Of a stretch of DNA of 64,000 nucleotides, positions 59,301 to 64,000 are shown piece after piece. Position numbers and translations under genes: made by a program. Origin of the DNA: Prosapia bicincta (taxonomy: Eukaryota > Arthropoda > Insecta > Hemiptera > Cercopidae). Below the pieces are notes generated by a model. It made no database searches, was not told where the DNA came from, and saw only the letters and a program-made list of their open reading frames with translations. Within the stretch, counting starts at the first letter, position 1; each line of letters opens with the position of its first letter. The stretch lies in NCBI GenBank assembly GCA_036971475.1, contig JBAIZL010000002.1:130022033-130086032 (forward strand), read 5' to 3'.

Positions 59301-60938
59301 AACCTTTACTGACATGATATATCTGTGATATATTTAGGAATTTTGAAGTCCCTTTTAACTCCCACTAACAATGGACTTGAAATTTCCTATATCATTCAGT
59401 CAAGTTGTTTAAAATTTGAAGAAATATATATATATCCAAAGCTGAAGAAATGGATAAAATACACTTCTGAGAATAAGCTATTAAAGTTTGAAGTAAATCT
59501 GATAGAATGTTATTATACAATGATGTAAATATTCTTTTTGTTTGCCAAAAATTTGATTGAAAATCGCTAGATTTTAGCTTTAACTGGTGTAATTCCATAA
59601 TATAAACAGAAAAAATTGTGCAACTTAATTGGTTAATCCATTTGTTACAAGCAGGCCCTTCTTGAGAAATTTCTGACCCCTGAGCAAACATGAGTACGGG
59701 TCCCTTCATTACTTCCAATACAGGCCTATACAACCCAGTAGTTTACTTCCAACATAGGCCTATACACTCCGTATTTTTTATGACATTATAAATAAATTAT
59801 TGTTTCCATGTTAAAATCAAGTACGCATACTCAATTTCATCTGTGTATGTTTAGTTTTATTGAAAGAAACTTCCATTCGTTACAGCAACTAAACATTTTG
59901 TGCATTTGGTGTGAATAGAATGTTTCATTTAATGAGTATTACTTTGTCATTAAAGCTTGAACAATTGTACAATGTACTCTTTTTACACTTTGTTAATGTT
60001 TTTATCTCTTTTATGGATCTCGGCACACAAGTAATTATTTCCGTAGTAAAAAAATAGCAAGCCGTTCAGGCCCTGAGTATTTGTCCCATTTTCTGGGCGG
60101 GCTGGTTACAGGTCGACTTAAACCTGTTACAAGAATAAAACATGTAGAATTGATTTTTTAACCTATTTTAAATAAAACAAGAATAAGCTAATTATACTTA
60201 CCAAGCATATTTGTACAGTAAAGTTGACACATATTCCAACAGCAACAATAAGCAAAACAGCCGTTATCGCACTAAGTTTGATACCAAAAGCGCCCATTAT
60301 TCCGATAACTTGGAACACCATTGCAGCTAAAACACTAGTCAGTAGTGCCGCAGCCCAAAGGTTAAATGTAAACACTGACACCACAAGAAACACTGCCCCC
60401 AATGCACACAACACTGCAAGAGCTAAAGACTGTCTTAAAGATAGAAACTGTTCCCAGAACAGAAATGGAATTCCTGAAGGGAAATTTGGAAGTCCACGGG
60501 CTTCAAACCTTTGACACAGTTCTCTCACTTGGGATATTAAAAACGTTATATCTTTTGTATCACTTAAACTATGAAGGTAAAACGGTAATTGAGCATAAAT
60601 TAATGGTGCAGATTTTGGTATCTTTAATTCATAGTCATTAGCCGCATGAAACCACTGTTTAGGTTCAGGCCTGAGATTTGCTTGGGACGCACCATAAGCT
60701 AAAGCATCGTTGGATGTCCATGCAGAAAGATAATTATAGAAAGCTTTTGGATTGATTATTCCTCCACTGTCCACCAATCGTACTTGTGTTACTAAAGACT
60801 TATCTACAGGATTATCTACATGTCCAGTTTGGACTAGAAGTTTGTAGGCTAAAATGCCTTCATCACTTGCACTCTTATTCCACCGTTCCTGTGTTATAAA
60901 TCCATTTTTCCAATCTCTATCAAATGATTTTTGTAACC
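46102..60938 (-). CDS. ptc: patched, Hedgehog receptor (3' part, five exons)
   Basis: Patched is a 12-pass membrane protein of the RND/SSD family that binds Hedgehog and, when unbound, represses Smoothened, probably by moving sterols. The exons at 60202-60938, 56215-56357, 54886-55219, 48066-48201 and 46102-46202 join in frame at every junction (phases 0, 2, 0, 1 going 3'). All internal borders are AG/GT on the minus strand. Together they encode about 483 residues: the second large extracellular loop, the last membrane helices and a serine-rich cytoplasmic tail. The first half of the protein lies outside the window. Introns of 1.0-6.7 kb are loaded with transposons, including an intact non-LTR element transcribed in the same direction. 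Identity of the gene is firm from the loop and helix sequence. The two small tail exons are predicted from splice sites and phase only. Confidence 0.92.
46203..48065 (-). other. ptc intron
   Basis: AT-rich intron. It holds one family E fold-back (46524-46725); nothing else recognised. Confidence 0.6.
46524..46725. repeat. Fold-back, family E, in a ptc intron
   Basis: Left part with GCATAACTGAGTGAATACTT and right part with AAAGTATTCACTCAGTT are inverse complements. The minus strand holds UUGUCAAU in the core position and AAAAA in place of the conserved GAAA, so the hammerhead-like motif is decayed. No coding insert. Confidence 0.7.
48066..48201 (-). CDS. ptc: ptc exon, cytoplasmic tail
   Basis: Acceptor ACATTTCAG followed by ATG; the exon reads MSGSGSDSSSSSHRTSPQPS, then a lysine/threonine-rich stretch (TTKVTATAKVKVEVHTP) and ends in G plus donor GTAAGT. 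Length 136 bp, phase fits both neighbours. Low-complexity tail sequence; the ATG is internal to the reading frame, not a start. Confidence 0.7.
48302..48348. repeat. (TA)n, 3' flank of the non-LTR insertion
   Basis: About 23 TA units directly abutting the CAA-type tail of the retrotransposon. Confidence 0.98.
48349..52435 (-). mobile_element. Full-length RNase H-bearing non-LTR retrotransposon
   Basis: About 4.1 kb between two TA microsatellites (48302-48348 and 52437-52454). On the minus strand it has a GC-richer 5' UTR of about 170 bp starting TTCTCGGGGGAGCCTGTAAC, one long intact ORF, a 3' UTR of about 50 bp and a (CAA)n tail of about five units. It lies in the 6.7-kb ptc intron in the same orientation as ptc. 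The open frame and the sharp ends suggest a young insertion. Because both flanks are TA repeats, a target-site duplication cannot be told apart from the microsatellite. Confidence 0.9.
48415..52266 (-). CDS. EN-RT-RNase H polyprotein of a non-LTR retrotransposon
   Basis: A 1283-residue uninterrupted ORF. Residues of about 58-280 are an AP-type endonuclease (LNILQLNVNG, CLQETKLN, LLLGDFNAKSPSWG, GISDHYPVI). About 490-800 is the reverse transcriptase (PGIDLIFG, RPISLTSILCKLMERII, AGVPQGSVLSPLLF, catalytic ACYADDIAIW). About 1027-1160 is an RNase H domain (AYTDGSS, TSELIAIKEAL, FTDCRSALQAL, WIPGHVDIKGNEEAD). A CxxC...HxxxxC motif follows near residue 1202 (CRHCPGIQLDPDHLFNC). No separate gag-like ORF1 precedes it; only about 57 residues without known domain stand before the endonuclease. 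The domain order fits the I/LOA/Outcast group of non-LTR elements. Finer classification needs a tree. Confidence 0.95.
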   Translation of the reverse strand: MALTMTSAMNICDINATAFGAADAPCPAVRGHADKYATRTATLKQANAIACETACPATLNILQLNVNGTQRKMDLLSCLLHENNIHIACLQETKLNPNLSLKIKGYTVIRKDRTKNLGGGLAFLVKTPIVKFEEFSPAHNLPNDSNTEAHAINLLLPKCTITIVNVYHPDNSVLDSDFIKHLFSSSSDIKLLLGDFNAKSPSWGCPQLDSKGEDVEDLLLDLDLSTLNTGENTYLSKTNGMTSPLDITAIDVSHLDLAEWKVVKTGISDHYPVITSLNLDVDSGPQNNKSWNFRKANWDKFTETLETHCKQIPATQNLDNLVQIFTCGIQKAAKLSIPRGKRKNNWVPYWKDRNIDTLIHERDMACNELEKNNNVVNRTKLIDICKKVEEEISTCKRDKWADLCNRLDPRKDHQHWKVIKSLDTGSILQNNGPTSNIITDNGKPSKTDKDAANMLATHYEKASRLSFQNEDRKQKRNYKQAIQKSKRFEQKDIFIDELTLEELECAIRNLDPNKSPGIDLIFGQMVKYFGASAKLTLLQIFNLSWKSGKLPIIWKKSVIIPILKPGKDATSCKNYRPISLTSILCKLMERIIHTRIMNWLIDRNILHFYQTAFRAGHSTVDQLFYMVQSIIDGLQEKPHKKTTAVFLDLSAAFDRVWRQKLIVILHSAGINGNSLLWINDFLRHRKFVVRVNGKYSKTHRSWAGVPQGSVLSPLLFLMYINTIHEHICNEAKIACYADDIAIWHTHSDISVSEQALNTNLLGIETWAKDLKILINPDKSKSCVFSTDRRNRQTHHPNIRLHNTTVKQVTHPRYLGLTLDAELRFTKHTETVSKRALKKLSILSRLCGSNWGSKPKTLLNTYTTLIRPILEYAAPIWAPASSSSKVDSVQYRASKAIIGAVSSTNNLKAETECGLTPLENRRKFATVKFTNKIRSNHEQHISKVTFRNWSEKTRLKRSSTLQYDKNIRQDINLQHTSLDIFQEPRFPVKPPSFVNINLNLLEPCSKKEPQETIKRKGMETIAKILKPHLVAAYTDGSSNSDCDRGGSGIFITYPDGSTSRHKIAAGKIASNFTSELIAIKEALSIYLTWTTLNPSDGIVIFTDCRSALQALQKGNTNLAQKINTLLSLIEENKKLCTLQWIPGHVDIKGNEEADSLAKEARTIKPAPVITTSFDVNVVAKQKLCHNNRRKSSLPELNFDREITKTIARLRTMHLKDMKILPDGSRTYTECRHCPGIQLDPDHLFNCPSIIAALFKIDLNCSRETLYMDKAAEVASAVLHAFGTV
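52437..52454. repeat. (TA)n, 5' flank of the non-LTR insertion
   Basis: About nine TA units at the 5' end of the retrotransposon, presumably the other half of the microsatellite it entered. Confidence 0.95.
52511..52698 (-). repeat. PLE-like fold-back, family D copy 1
   Basis: Arms TATTACACTTTTGCTATTAC (52511) and the inverse near 52679-52698 are complementary; the centre, on the minus strand, reads CUGAAGUCGUAAGAC then GAAAACGUUACCUCC. This is a family D hammerhead that has lost the AGA of its core. No coding insert. Confidence 0.75.
52741..52816. repeat. (TA)n microsatellite
   Basis: TA/TAA-rich run followed by a pure TA run, directly at the left end of the family G fold-back. Confidence 0.95.
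53069..53312. repeat. Nested palindrome, family H
   Basis: Arms 53069-53191 and 53198-53312 are near-perfect inverse complements (ATTGTTTCCATGAGCATATG and its inverse at the ends; GATGTTGAGGT and ACCTCAACATC at the centre), separated by six bases. The A/T-homopolymer stretches differ in length between arms. I see no coding sequence or hammerhead core in it; its relation to PLEs is unknown. Confidence 0.9.
53310..53355. repeat. (TA)n microsatellite
   Basis: TA run between the nested palindrome and the right arm of family G; a shorter TA run (53052-53068) lies on the other side. Confidence 0.95.
53571..53770. repeat. Fold-back, family C copy 2, truncated centre
   Basis: After a TA run (53571-53596), arms 53598-53662 and 53670-53735 are inverse complements containing CCACTAAGTGCAATAATTTT, as in other family C copies. 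The hammerhead-like centre is missing. The sequence after the right arm (GTCAGTGCAACGGAAAAATA) is the family C outer border. Confidence 0.8.
53798..54796 (-). mobile_element. Tigger/pogo-like element in a ptc intron
   Basis: A 999-bp copy beginning CAGTAGTCACGATAATTCGA and ending TCGAGACTTCACTG, flanked by TA. It shares the minus-strand transposase tail block with 5790-6887 and 25524-26502, with many stops. Confidence 0.8.
54886..55219 (-). CDS. ptc: ptc exon: last membrane helix and start of tail
   Basis: After TTTTTTTCAG the exon completes an arginine codon and reads YFFYILISLTGIGFLNGILF then FPVLLSLIGP, the last transmembrane helix of Patched. It continues into the cytoplasmic tail with PPCRIPPPPRRQERSQREPS and a Thr-rich end (ITVETTTCTHPH). 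Donor GTAAGT at 54880-54885. The helix and following LLSLIGP are highly typical of Patched. Length 334 bp, phase fits. Confidence 0.95.
55220..56214 (-). other. ptc intron, nothing recognised
   Basis: AT-rich intron of 1.0 kb without recognisable repeats. Confidence 0.6.
56215..56357 (-). CDS. ptc: ptc exon: membrane helices
   Basis: Starts AGT TTT CTA after an acceptor ending in TAG and reads SFLTSVGCRERRAKLAVEHM, then FTPVVHGGLTLLLSIAVLAF and SEFDYVV, ending in AG plus donor GTAAGC. GCRERR and the HGGLTLLL helix are hallmark Patched sequence. 143 bp; phase matches both neighbours. Confidence 0.95.
56595..57320 (+). mobile_element. PLE fold-back, family E, carrying an RT fragment
   Basis: Left arm (about 56620-56717, ending GCTAACCCTCTAC) and right arm (57217-57310, starting GTAGAGGGTTAGC) are inverse complements. 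Between them is a clean 500-bp piece of PLE reverse transcriptase cut at both ends. It lies in the ptc intron, opposite to ptc. Both arms contain the family E hammerhead-like motif. The arm-fragment-arm layout with neither the RT C-terminus nor GIY-YIG differs from the other coding PLE copies here. Confidence 0.8.
56714..57229 (+). pseudogene. PLE reverse transcriptase fragment
   Basis: An open frame without start reads LLHNTLPKIHKENTPIRPLI (fingers), then STIISFDIKNLYTNVPIEQ (motif A with the first catalytic Asp), and KYGFSMGSPISGILAEIFL (motif B). The next motif, with the catalytic xxDD, is missing because the fragment ends at HIEQKYILQKNN. The frame is intact, which suggests the fragment is young, but it cannot make an active enzyme. 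The PKIHK and FTNVP-like motifs are diagnostic of Penelope-like RTs. Confidence 0.9.
57325..58155 (-). other. ptc intron, nothing recognised
   Basis: AT-rich intron sequence between two PLE fold-backs. Confidence 0.5.
58254..58299 (+). ncRNA. Hammerhead-like motif, family D, 5' copy
   Basis: Stem I ACUUGGAGG/CCUCCAAGU pairs over nine bases without a mismatch, enclosing core CUGAAGGA, stem II GCC/GAC with loop GUAA (one A-C mismatch), GAAA and ACGUUU. The core has G where A9 is expected, which should reduce activity. Here the motif is in the same orientation as the one after the coding part. Confidence 0.55.
58328..58645 (+). pseudogene. PLE RT C-terminal part
   Basis: A 105-codon frame: EELNTIKYLAHKNGYDNYLI then DKLLRKLINK, the region after the RT palm in PLEs, followed by an N/T-rich linker. 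A one-base frameshift near 58631 separates it from the GIY-YIG part that follows. The palm itself is missing. Confidence 0.75.
58633..59001 (+). pseudogene. PLE GIY-YIG endonuclease domain
   Basis: In frame 1 the sequence reads IYKLKCINCNKFYIGQTGRS, giving the GIY-like and YIG strands, then FAERYKEHKN with the conserved Arg and His, and HLMDTKHSCKS with a further His. It continues to LNTLEQYEIYRH and ends with a stop at 58999-59001. The CxxC between the two strands is the usual PLE zinc-binding insert. The domain is intact; only the frameshift upstream breaks the full ORF. In an active element this domain nicks the target to prime reverse transcription. Confidence 0.9.
59014..59049 (+). ncRNA. 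Hammerhead ribozyme, family D, 3' copy
   Basis: Core CUGAAGA is canonical (59018-59024), followed by one A, stem II GUC/GAC with loop GUAA, GAAA, and the palindromic AACGUU segment of stem III. Stem I is short in this copy: GAG/CUC next to one A-C mismatch. Stem II and the core equal those expected for small PLE hammerheads. It lies 12 bp after the endonuclease stop codon. Confidence 0.55.
59123..60201 (-). other. ptc intron, nothing recognised
   Basis: AT-rich intron. A GC-richer part (59640-59770) contains a short direct repeat around AGGCCTATACA; no known element recognised. Confidence 0.5.
60202..60938 (-). CDS. ptc: ptc exon: second extracellular loop and RND helices
   Basis: After the acceptor TTTTGTTTCAG the exon continues a codon (GG) and reads LQKSFDRDWKNGFITQERW then AYKLLVQTGHVDNPVDKSLV, which is the second large extracellular loop that helps bind Hedgehog. 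From about residue 170 membrane helices follow (SLALAVLCALGAVFLVVSVF, LWAAALLTSVLAAMVFQVIG), then GAFGIKLSAITAVLLIVAVG and ICVNFTVQICL. The GIMGAFGIKLSA segment is the conserved GxxxD-type motif region of Patched/RND helix 10. 737 bp; donor GTAAGT at 60196-60201. The next exon upstream was not found in the window. Confidence 0.97.
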
Positions 60939-61064
60939 CTGAAACAAAAAAGAACAAATTGTACTACACAATTTTTTTAGTTTTAAATTTGACAGCTTCA
61001 TTAAAAATTGTTAGTAAAAAATATAGAAATGTCTCATATATATATATATATACACACATATATG
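60939..61064 (-). other. ptc intron, 3' end
   Basis: Polypyrimidine-rich acceptor region on the minus strand (TTCTTTTTTGTTTCAG). Intron continues to the right edge of the window. Confidence 0.6.
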
Positions 61065-61184
61065 AAGTTAATATATTACTAAGTAAGTAATTTAATCCAC
61101 CATTAAGTGCAATAATTTTACCTTGAGTGATGAGGCACCTTTCGGTCAATTGACCATTGTCGAATCACTCTAAATATCAAGAAT

Positions 61185-61232
<48 letters not shown>

Positions 61233-61280
61233 TTGATATTTAACGTTATCCATTGTTTTTCCGTTGCACTGACTTTATTA
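61065..61280. repeat. Family C arm, copy 3, beside a (CA)n(TA)n tract
   Basis: A single left arm (CCATTAAGTGCAATAATTTT to GACCATTGTCGAATCAC) is followed by a palindrome of ATATCAAGAATA / TATTCTTGATAT around CA and TA repeats (61184-61230), then the family C outer border of the next copy. Confidence 0.8.
61126..61169 (-). ncRNA. Hammerhead-like motif, family C copy 3
   Basis: On the minus strand: AGUGAU, UCGACAAU, hairpin GGUC/GACC with loop AAUU, GAAA, stem III AGG/CCU, C, AUCACU. Identical in structure to copies 4 and 5. Confidence 0.45.
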
Positions 61281-61340
61281 AGTTAATATATTACTATGTG
61301 AGTAATTTTATCCACCATTAAGTGCAATAATTTTACCTTG

Positions 61341-61384
61341 AGTGATGAGGCACCTTTCGGTCAATTGACCATTGTCGAATCACT
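61341..61384 (-). ncRNA. Hammerhead-like motif, family C copy 4, left arm
   Basis: Stem I AGUGAU/AUCACU (6 pairs), core UCGACAAU, stem II GGUC/GACC with loop AAUU, GAAA, stem III AGG/CCU with loop UG, cleavage-site C. All stems are perfect; the core differs from CUGANGA at three positions. Confidence 0.5.
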
Positions 61385-61569
61385 GATGTTTTTCTGTTGT
61401 GGATGTTCGGTCTGTGAAGTTGGTGTTTGTTGACGTTACGCGCACTTTTTCTTGATCTGTGTGTATGATATTTCTATATAGTATGTCTTCTGTATATGTT
61501 GTTTGTAGATTCATTAAGTTGTTGTGTAAGTTTTTATAAATGTGGTATTTTTCTAGTGAGTTTAGTTAT

Positions 61570-62106
61570 ACAACAAAGAATACTATACAACAACAGCTTA
61601 TTATACAACAAAGAATATTACACTCCAACTTACAAACCAAACAACAAAATAATAAAATATCTTAATAACACAAACCACATAACAAATTCAGAAAAACATA
61701 ACCTATCAGGAATTTACAAAATCACATGCAACAACTGTAACGCTTTTTACACAGGAAAAACAACCAGAACATTTAAAATAAGATTGAAGAACATTATAGA
61801 GCATTCAAAAACAAAAATTCTAAAGTATCAAATGTTGCAGCACACCTAATATCCCATAAACACGAAATAACAAATTACGAAAATAACCTAACCATACTGG
61901 AAATAAAAACAACCCAATAGAACTAAACTCACTAGAAAAATACCACATTTATAAAAACTTACACAACAACTTAATGAATCTACAAACAACATATACAGAA
62001 GACATACTATATAGAAATATCATACACACAGATCAAGAAAAAGTGCGCGTAACGTCAACAAACACCAACTTCACAGACCGAACATCCACAACAGAAAAAC
62101 ATCAGT
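61570..62106 (+). pseudogene. PLE GIY-YIG endonuclease, frameshifted
   Basis: The frame to 61849 reads NLSGIYKITCNNCNAFYTGK then TTRTFKIRLKNIIEH: GIY strand, CxxC, a YTG in place of YIG, and the conserved Arg and EH. After a frameshift near 61830 the next frame continues with AAHLISHKHEITNYENNLTI, LNSLEKYHIYKN and a tail to the stop at 62105-62107. The 5' part of the frame upstream of 61600 lies in the inverted arm and is not PLE coding sequence in this orientation. Confidence 0.85.
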
Positions 62107-62147
62107 GATTCGACAATGGTCAATTGACCGAAAGGTGCCTCATCACT
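62104..62147 (+). ncRNA. Hammerhead-like motif, family C copy 4, right arm
   Basis: Same sequence and structure as the left-arm motif, on the plus strand, overlapping the stop codon of the endonuclease frame. This is the position where the sense transcript of a PLE would carry it. Confidence 0.5.
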
Positions 62148-62206
62148 CAAGGTAAAATTATTGCACTTAATGGTGGATAAAATTACTTACATAGTAATAT
62201 ATTAAC

Positions 62207-62210
<4 letters not shown>

Positions 62211-62263
<53 letters not shown>
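62211..62263. repeat. (TA)n microsatellite
   Basis: About 26 TA units between family C copies 4 and 5. Confidence 0.98.
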
Positions 62264-62266
<3 letters not shown>

Positions 62267-62375
62267 TGATATTTAATATTGTCCATTGTTTTTCCGTTGC
62301 ACTGACTTTATGAAGTTAATAAATTACCAATTTTGAGTAATTTTATCCACCATTAAGTGCAATATTTTTACCTTG

Positions 62376-62418
62376 AGTGATGAGGCACCTTTCGGTCTTT
62401 GACCATTGTCGAATCACT
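62376..62418 (-). ncRNA. Hammerhead-like motif, family C copy 5, left arm
   Basis: AGUGAU/AUCACU stem I, core UCGACAAU, stem II GGUC/GACC with loop AAA, GAAA, stem III AGG/CCU, C. The stem II loop differs from copies 3 and 4 (AAA instead of AAUU) while the stem is kept. Confidence 0.5.
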
Positions 62419-62442
62419 GATTGTTCTCTTGAGAGAACAATC

Positions 62443-62485
62443 AGTGATTCGACAATGGTCAAAGACCGAAAGGTGCCTCATCACT
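62443..62485 (+). ncRNA. Hammerhead-like motif, family C copy 5, right arm
   Basis: Mirror image of the left-arm motif, on the plus strand, identical in all stems, GAAA and core. Confidence 0.5.
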
Positions 62486-62546
62486 CAAGGTAAAAATATT
62501 GCACTTAATGGTGGATAAAATTACTCAAAATTGGTAATTTATTAAC

Positions 62547-62589
<43 letters not shown>

Positions 62590-62594
62590 ATTAA

Positions 62595-63125
62595 CCCTTT
62601 GATTAACAACATATGCCTGCCCTGATACAGCCCTTAGGAGCAACATATTTTAGGAAGATTTCTACTCTATATTTTTTCTAATTTTTTTCTTTGTTTTTCT
62701 CTATTTTTTCAAATTATAGTATATTTGTTAATATGTTTTTTAATTAACTTACTCTCTCATGTTAACCAAACTTTACCTTACGTTTACTAACAATTTCTTT
62801 GCTAAAAAATATCTGTTGATTTTTTTTTTTTGTAAAATAGTTATTCACTGTAAAATACCTCACAAACTTTGAATATATCTATAAATACATAAGAAAACCC
62901 ATAGACTTTGGACACAAAAGAATGTTAATTATATGCTCTGTGTAGTATTTATTCTTCAGACAGTTGCAAACATTTAACCTAGAATACAGCACAATTCACA
63001 GGAAAACAAATCATAAATGTATGGCAATGCTAATCTGAGAGAAATGATAGAATGTACATATATGGGTATGCTCCCGTTGGCCGTAGCGCAACCTCAGATA
63101 CTGGTACGTGAAAGCTAATCAAATA
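62595..63125. mobile_element. piggyBac-like non-autonomous element, copy 3
   Basis: Starts CCCTTTGATTAACAACATAT directly after TTAA (62591-62594) and is similar over its length to 43830-44424. The right end (AAAGCTAATCAAATAAA) is decayed and its TTAA is not intact. Confidence 0.65.
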
Positions 63126-64000
63126 AATATGGATTATTATTAACAAAAATATTTTTAGTTATAAAAACAGTTACTTTAAACTGATTAAGTGTAATAATTT
63201 TGAGTTATAAGTGAAAAATTATAAATCTGTATTCCTGTAAATTTTCCACTCTAAAAATGTAAAAAATATCATTCAAAAAAAAGTATTAATACTGTCATAG
63301 TAGTAAAATTCAGAACAATGTATTTGAAATTTAGTTGCAGTAGAAAGTTGTGCAAGTGGTGTTTTATTTTTAATACAAAAAGAAATGTGCAATGGTAATT
63401 ATAAAAGTATAGAAATATGACCTAAATTTTTTCACAATGAACATCAATCTAACAATAGTCAAAAATTTGTGCAAAATTTAAAGAAATTCTAGCAAAGTAA
63501 TTCAAAGGAAAATTTGATACAAAACAAGATGGGTTAATACCAATCAATGTATTAGCATATTCACATACAAATAAAACATTTATTAGTGAAACTACTCGTT
63601 GCTGTTCATACTACATACATAAATAGATTAGACAAAACCAAATAGATTGTTAAACACCAAATTAACTAAATGTTATTTAAAGAGAATGAAATTTAATAAA
63701 TTTTGGTAACAAAACCATCAGTATGAACTAATTAGGACAGAAATCTGTAAACACTAGTAAAAATTTGGATTAACAGGTCATACCACTGAAAAGCAAAGAC
63801 AGTTTTTTAAAGCTATTAGATAAATATGAAAATTAGCAGATAAATTTGGTCTCAGAAAAGCAGAAATGTCAACAAGAATGTTTCACTTAATAAAATATAA
63901 AACTATAACAATTTTACAGAACTGTGAGGGAGAATACAATCCAAGAGCATCTTGTATAAAATATTTTAGATAAGGAGTTGATGAAGCAAACTTGTCTAAG
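63126..64000. other. No feature recognised (ptc intron or upstream)
   Basis: AT-rich DNA; I looked for the next upstream ptc exon on the minus strand and did not find it. Confidence 0.5.

Larger units (their letters stand above)
61281..62212 (+). mobile_element. PLE fold-back, family C copy 4, with GIY-YIG
   Basis: Arms of about 285 bp (61281-61567 and 61925-62212) are near-perfect inverse complements. Each contains the non-coding family C arm plus the last part of the PLE endonuclease gene. The unpaired loop (61568-61924) carries the GIY-YIG core on the plus strand. So a PLE 3' end faces a shorter inverted copy of itself, a structure well known from Penelope. TA repeats border the right end (62211-62263). 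Confidence 0.9.
62312..62549. repeat. Perfect palindrome, family C copy 5
   Basis: A 238-bp palindrome whose centre lies between 62430 and 62431 (CTCTTGAGAG). Arms appear identical base for base. It is bordered by the family C outer sequence (62264-62311) on the left and TA repeats (62551-62588) on the right. No coding insert. Each arm contains the hammerhead-like motif. Confidence 0.95.

Noticed and set aside
59392..59733. 113-codon minus-strand frame in a ptc intron
   Set aside because: No recognisable domain, no matching splice sites in ptc phase, and a repeated GC-richer segment inside; I cannot support a gene.
60224..60641. Plus-strand frames opposite the ptc exon
   Set aside because: Shadows of the ptc coding strand, which has clear Patched homology and splice sites.

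Overview
This is a 64 kb, strongly AT-rich stretch of an animal genome, almost certainly an insect (a hemipteran would fit, but nothing proves it). The one host gene I can support is the 3' half of patched (ptc), the Hedgehog receptor, on the minus strand. Five exons (60202-60938, 56215-56357, 54886-55219, 48066-48201, 46102-46202) have matching splice phases, GT/AG borders and a stop codon at 46102-46104. The 5' exons lie beyond the right edge. No convincing host gene is visible in the first 46 kb.

Everything else recognisable is mobile DNA, mostly old. (1) DNA transposons: three decayed mariner copies (2.5, 4.1, 7.7-8.6 kb); Tigger/pogo-type elements with TA target duplications (1.5, 5.8, 14.1, 19.2, 20.2, 25.5 and 53.8 kb), one of which keeps the HTH and C-terminal parts of a transposase but has lost the whole DDE domain; and piggyBac-like non-autonomous elements with TTAA targets (39.0, 43.8, 44.5, 62.6 kb). 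(2) Non-LTR retrotransposons: one intact 1283-residue EN-RT-RNase H ORF sitting in a (TA)n microsatellite inside a ptc intron (48.3-52.4 kb), plus a Jockey-like relic (21.6-23.3 kb) and an RNase H-bearing 3' fragment (39.6-40.3 kb). (3) At least seven families (here called A to G) of fold-back repeats, many of which carry fragments of Penelope-like elements (PLEs): RT pieces at 10.5 and 56.7 kb, and GIY-YIG endonuclease pieces at 28.5, 38.7, 58.3 and 61.5 kb.

The most interesting signal is inside those fold-backs. In six families (A, B, C, D, E, G) the inverted arm holds the same arrangement: stem I, an 8-nt core, a hairpin, GAAA, a very short palindromic stem ending in UC, then the other side of stem I. 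This is the layout of the small type I hammerhead ribozymes known from PLEs. Families B and D have the canonical core CUGANGA, whereas A and C (and more loosely E and G) have a UYGACAA-type core in which the canonical C3-G8 pair would be U3-A8. Copies differ from each other by compensatory changes in stems I and II. Several fold-backs are near-perfect palindromes, one is nested in the centre of another, and several sit in or beside (TA)n tracts.

Layout: 1-46 kb, gene-poor with scattered transposons and PLE fold-backs; 46-61 kb, ptc exons separated by introns filled with the intact non-LTR element, nested palindromes, a Tigger copy and two PLE fold-backs; 61-62.6 kb, a cluster of three family C fold-backs; 62.6-64 kb, a piggyBac-like element and featureless DNA.
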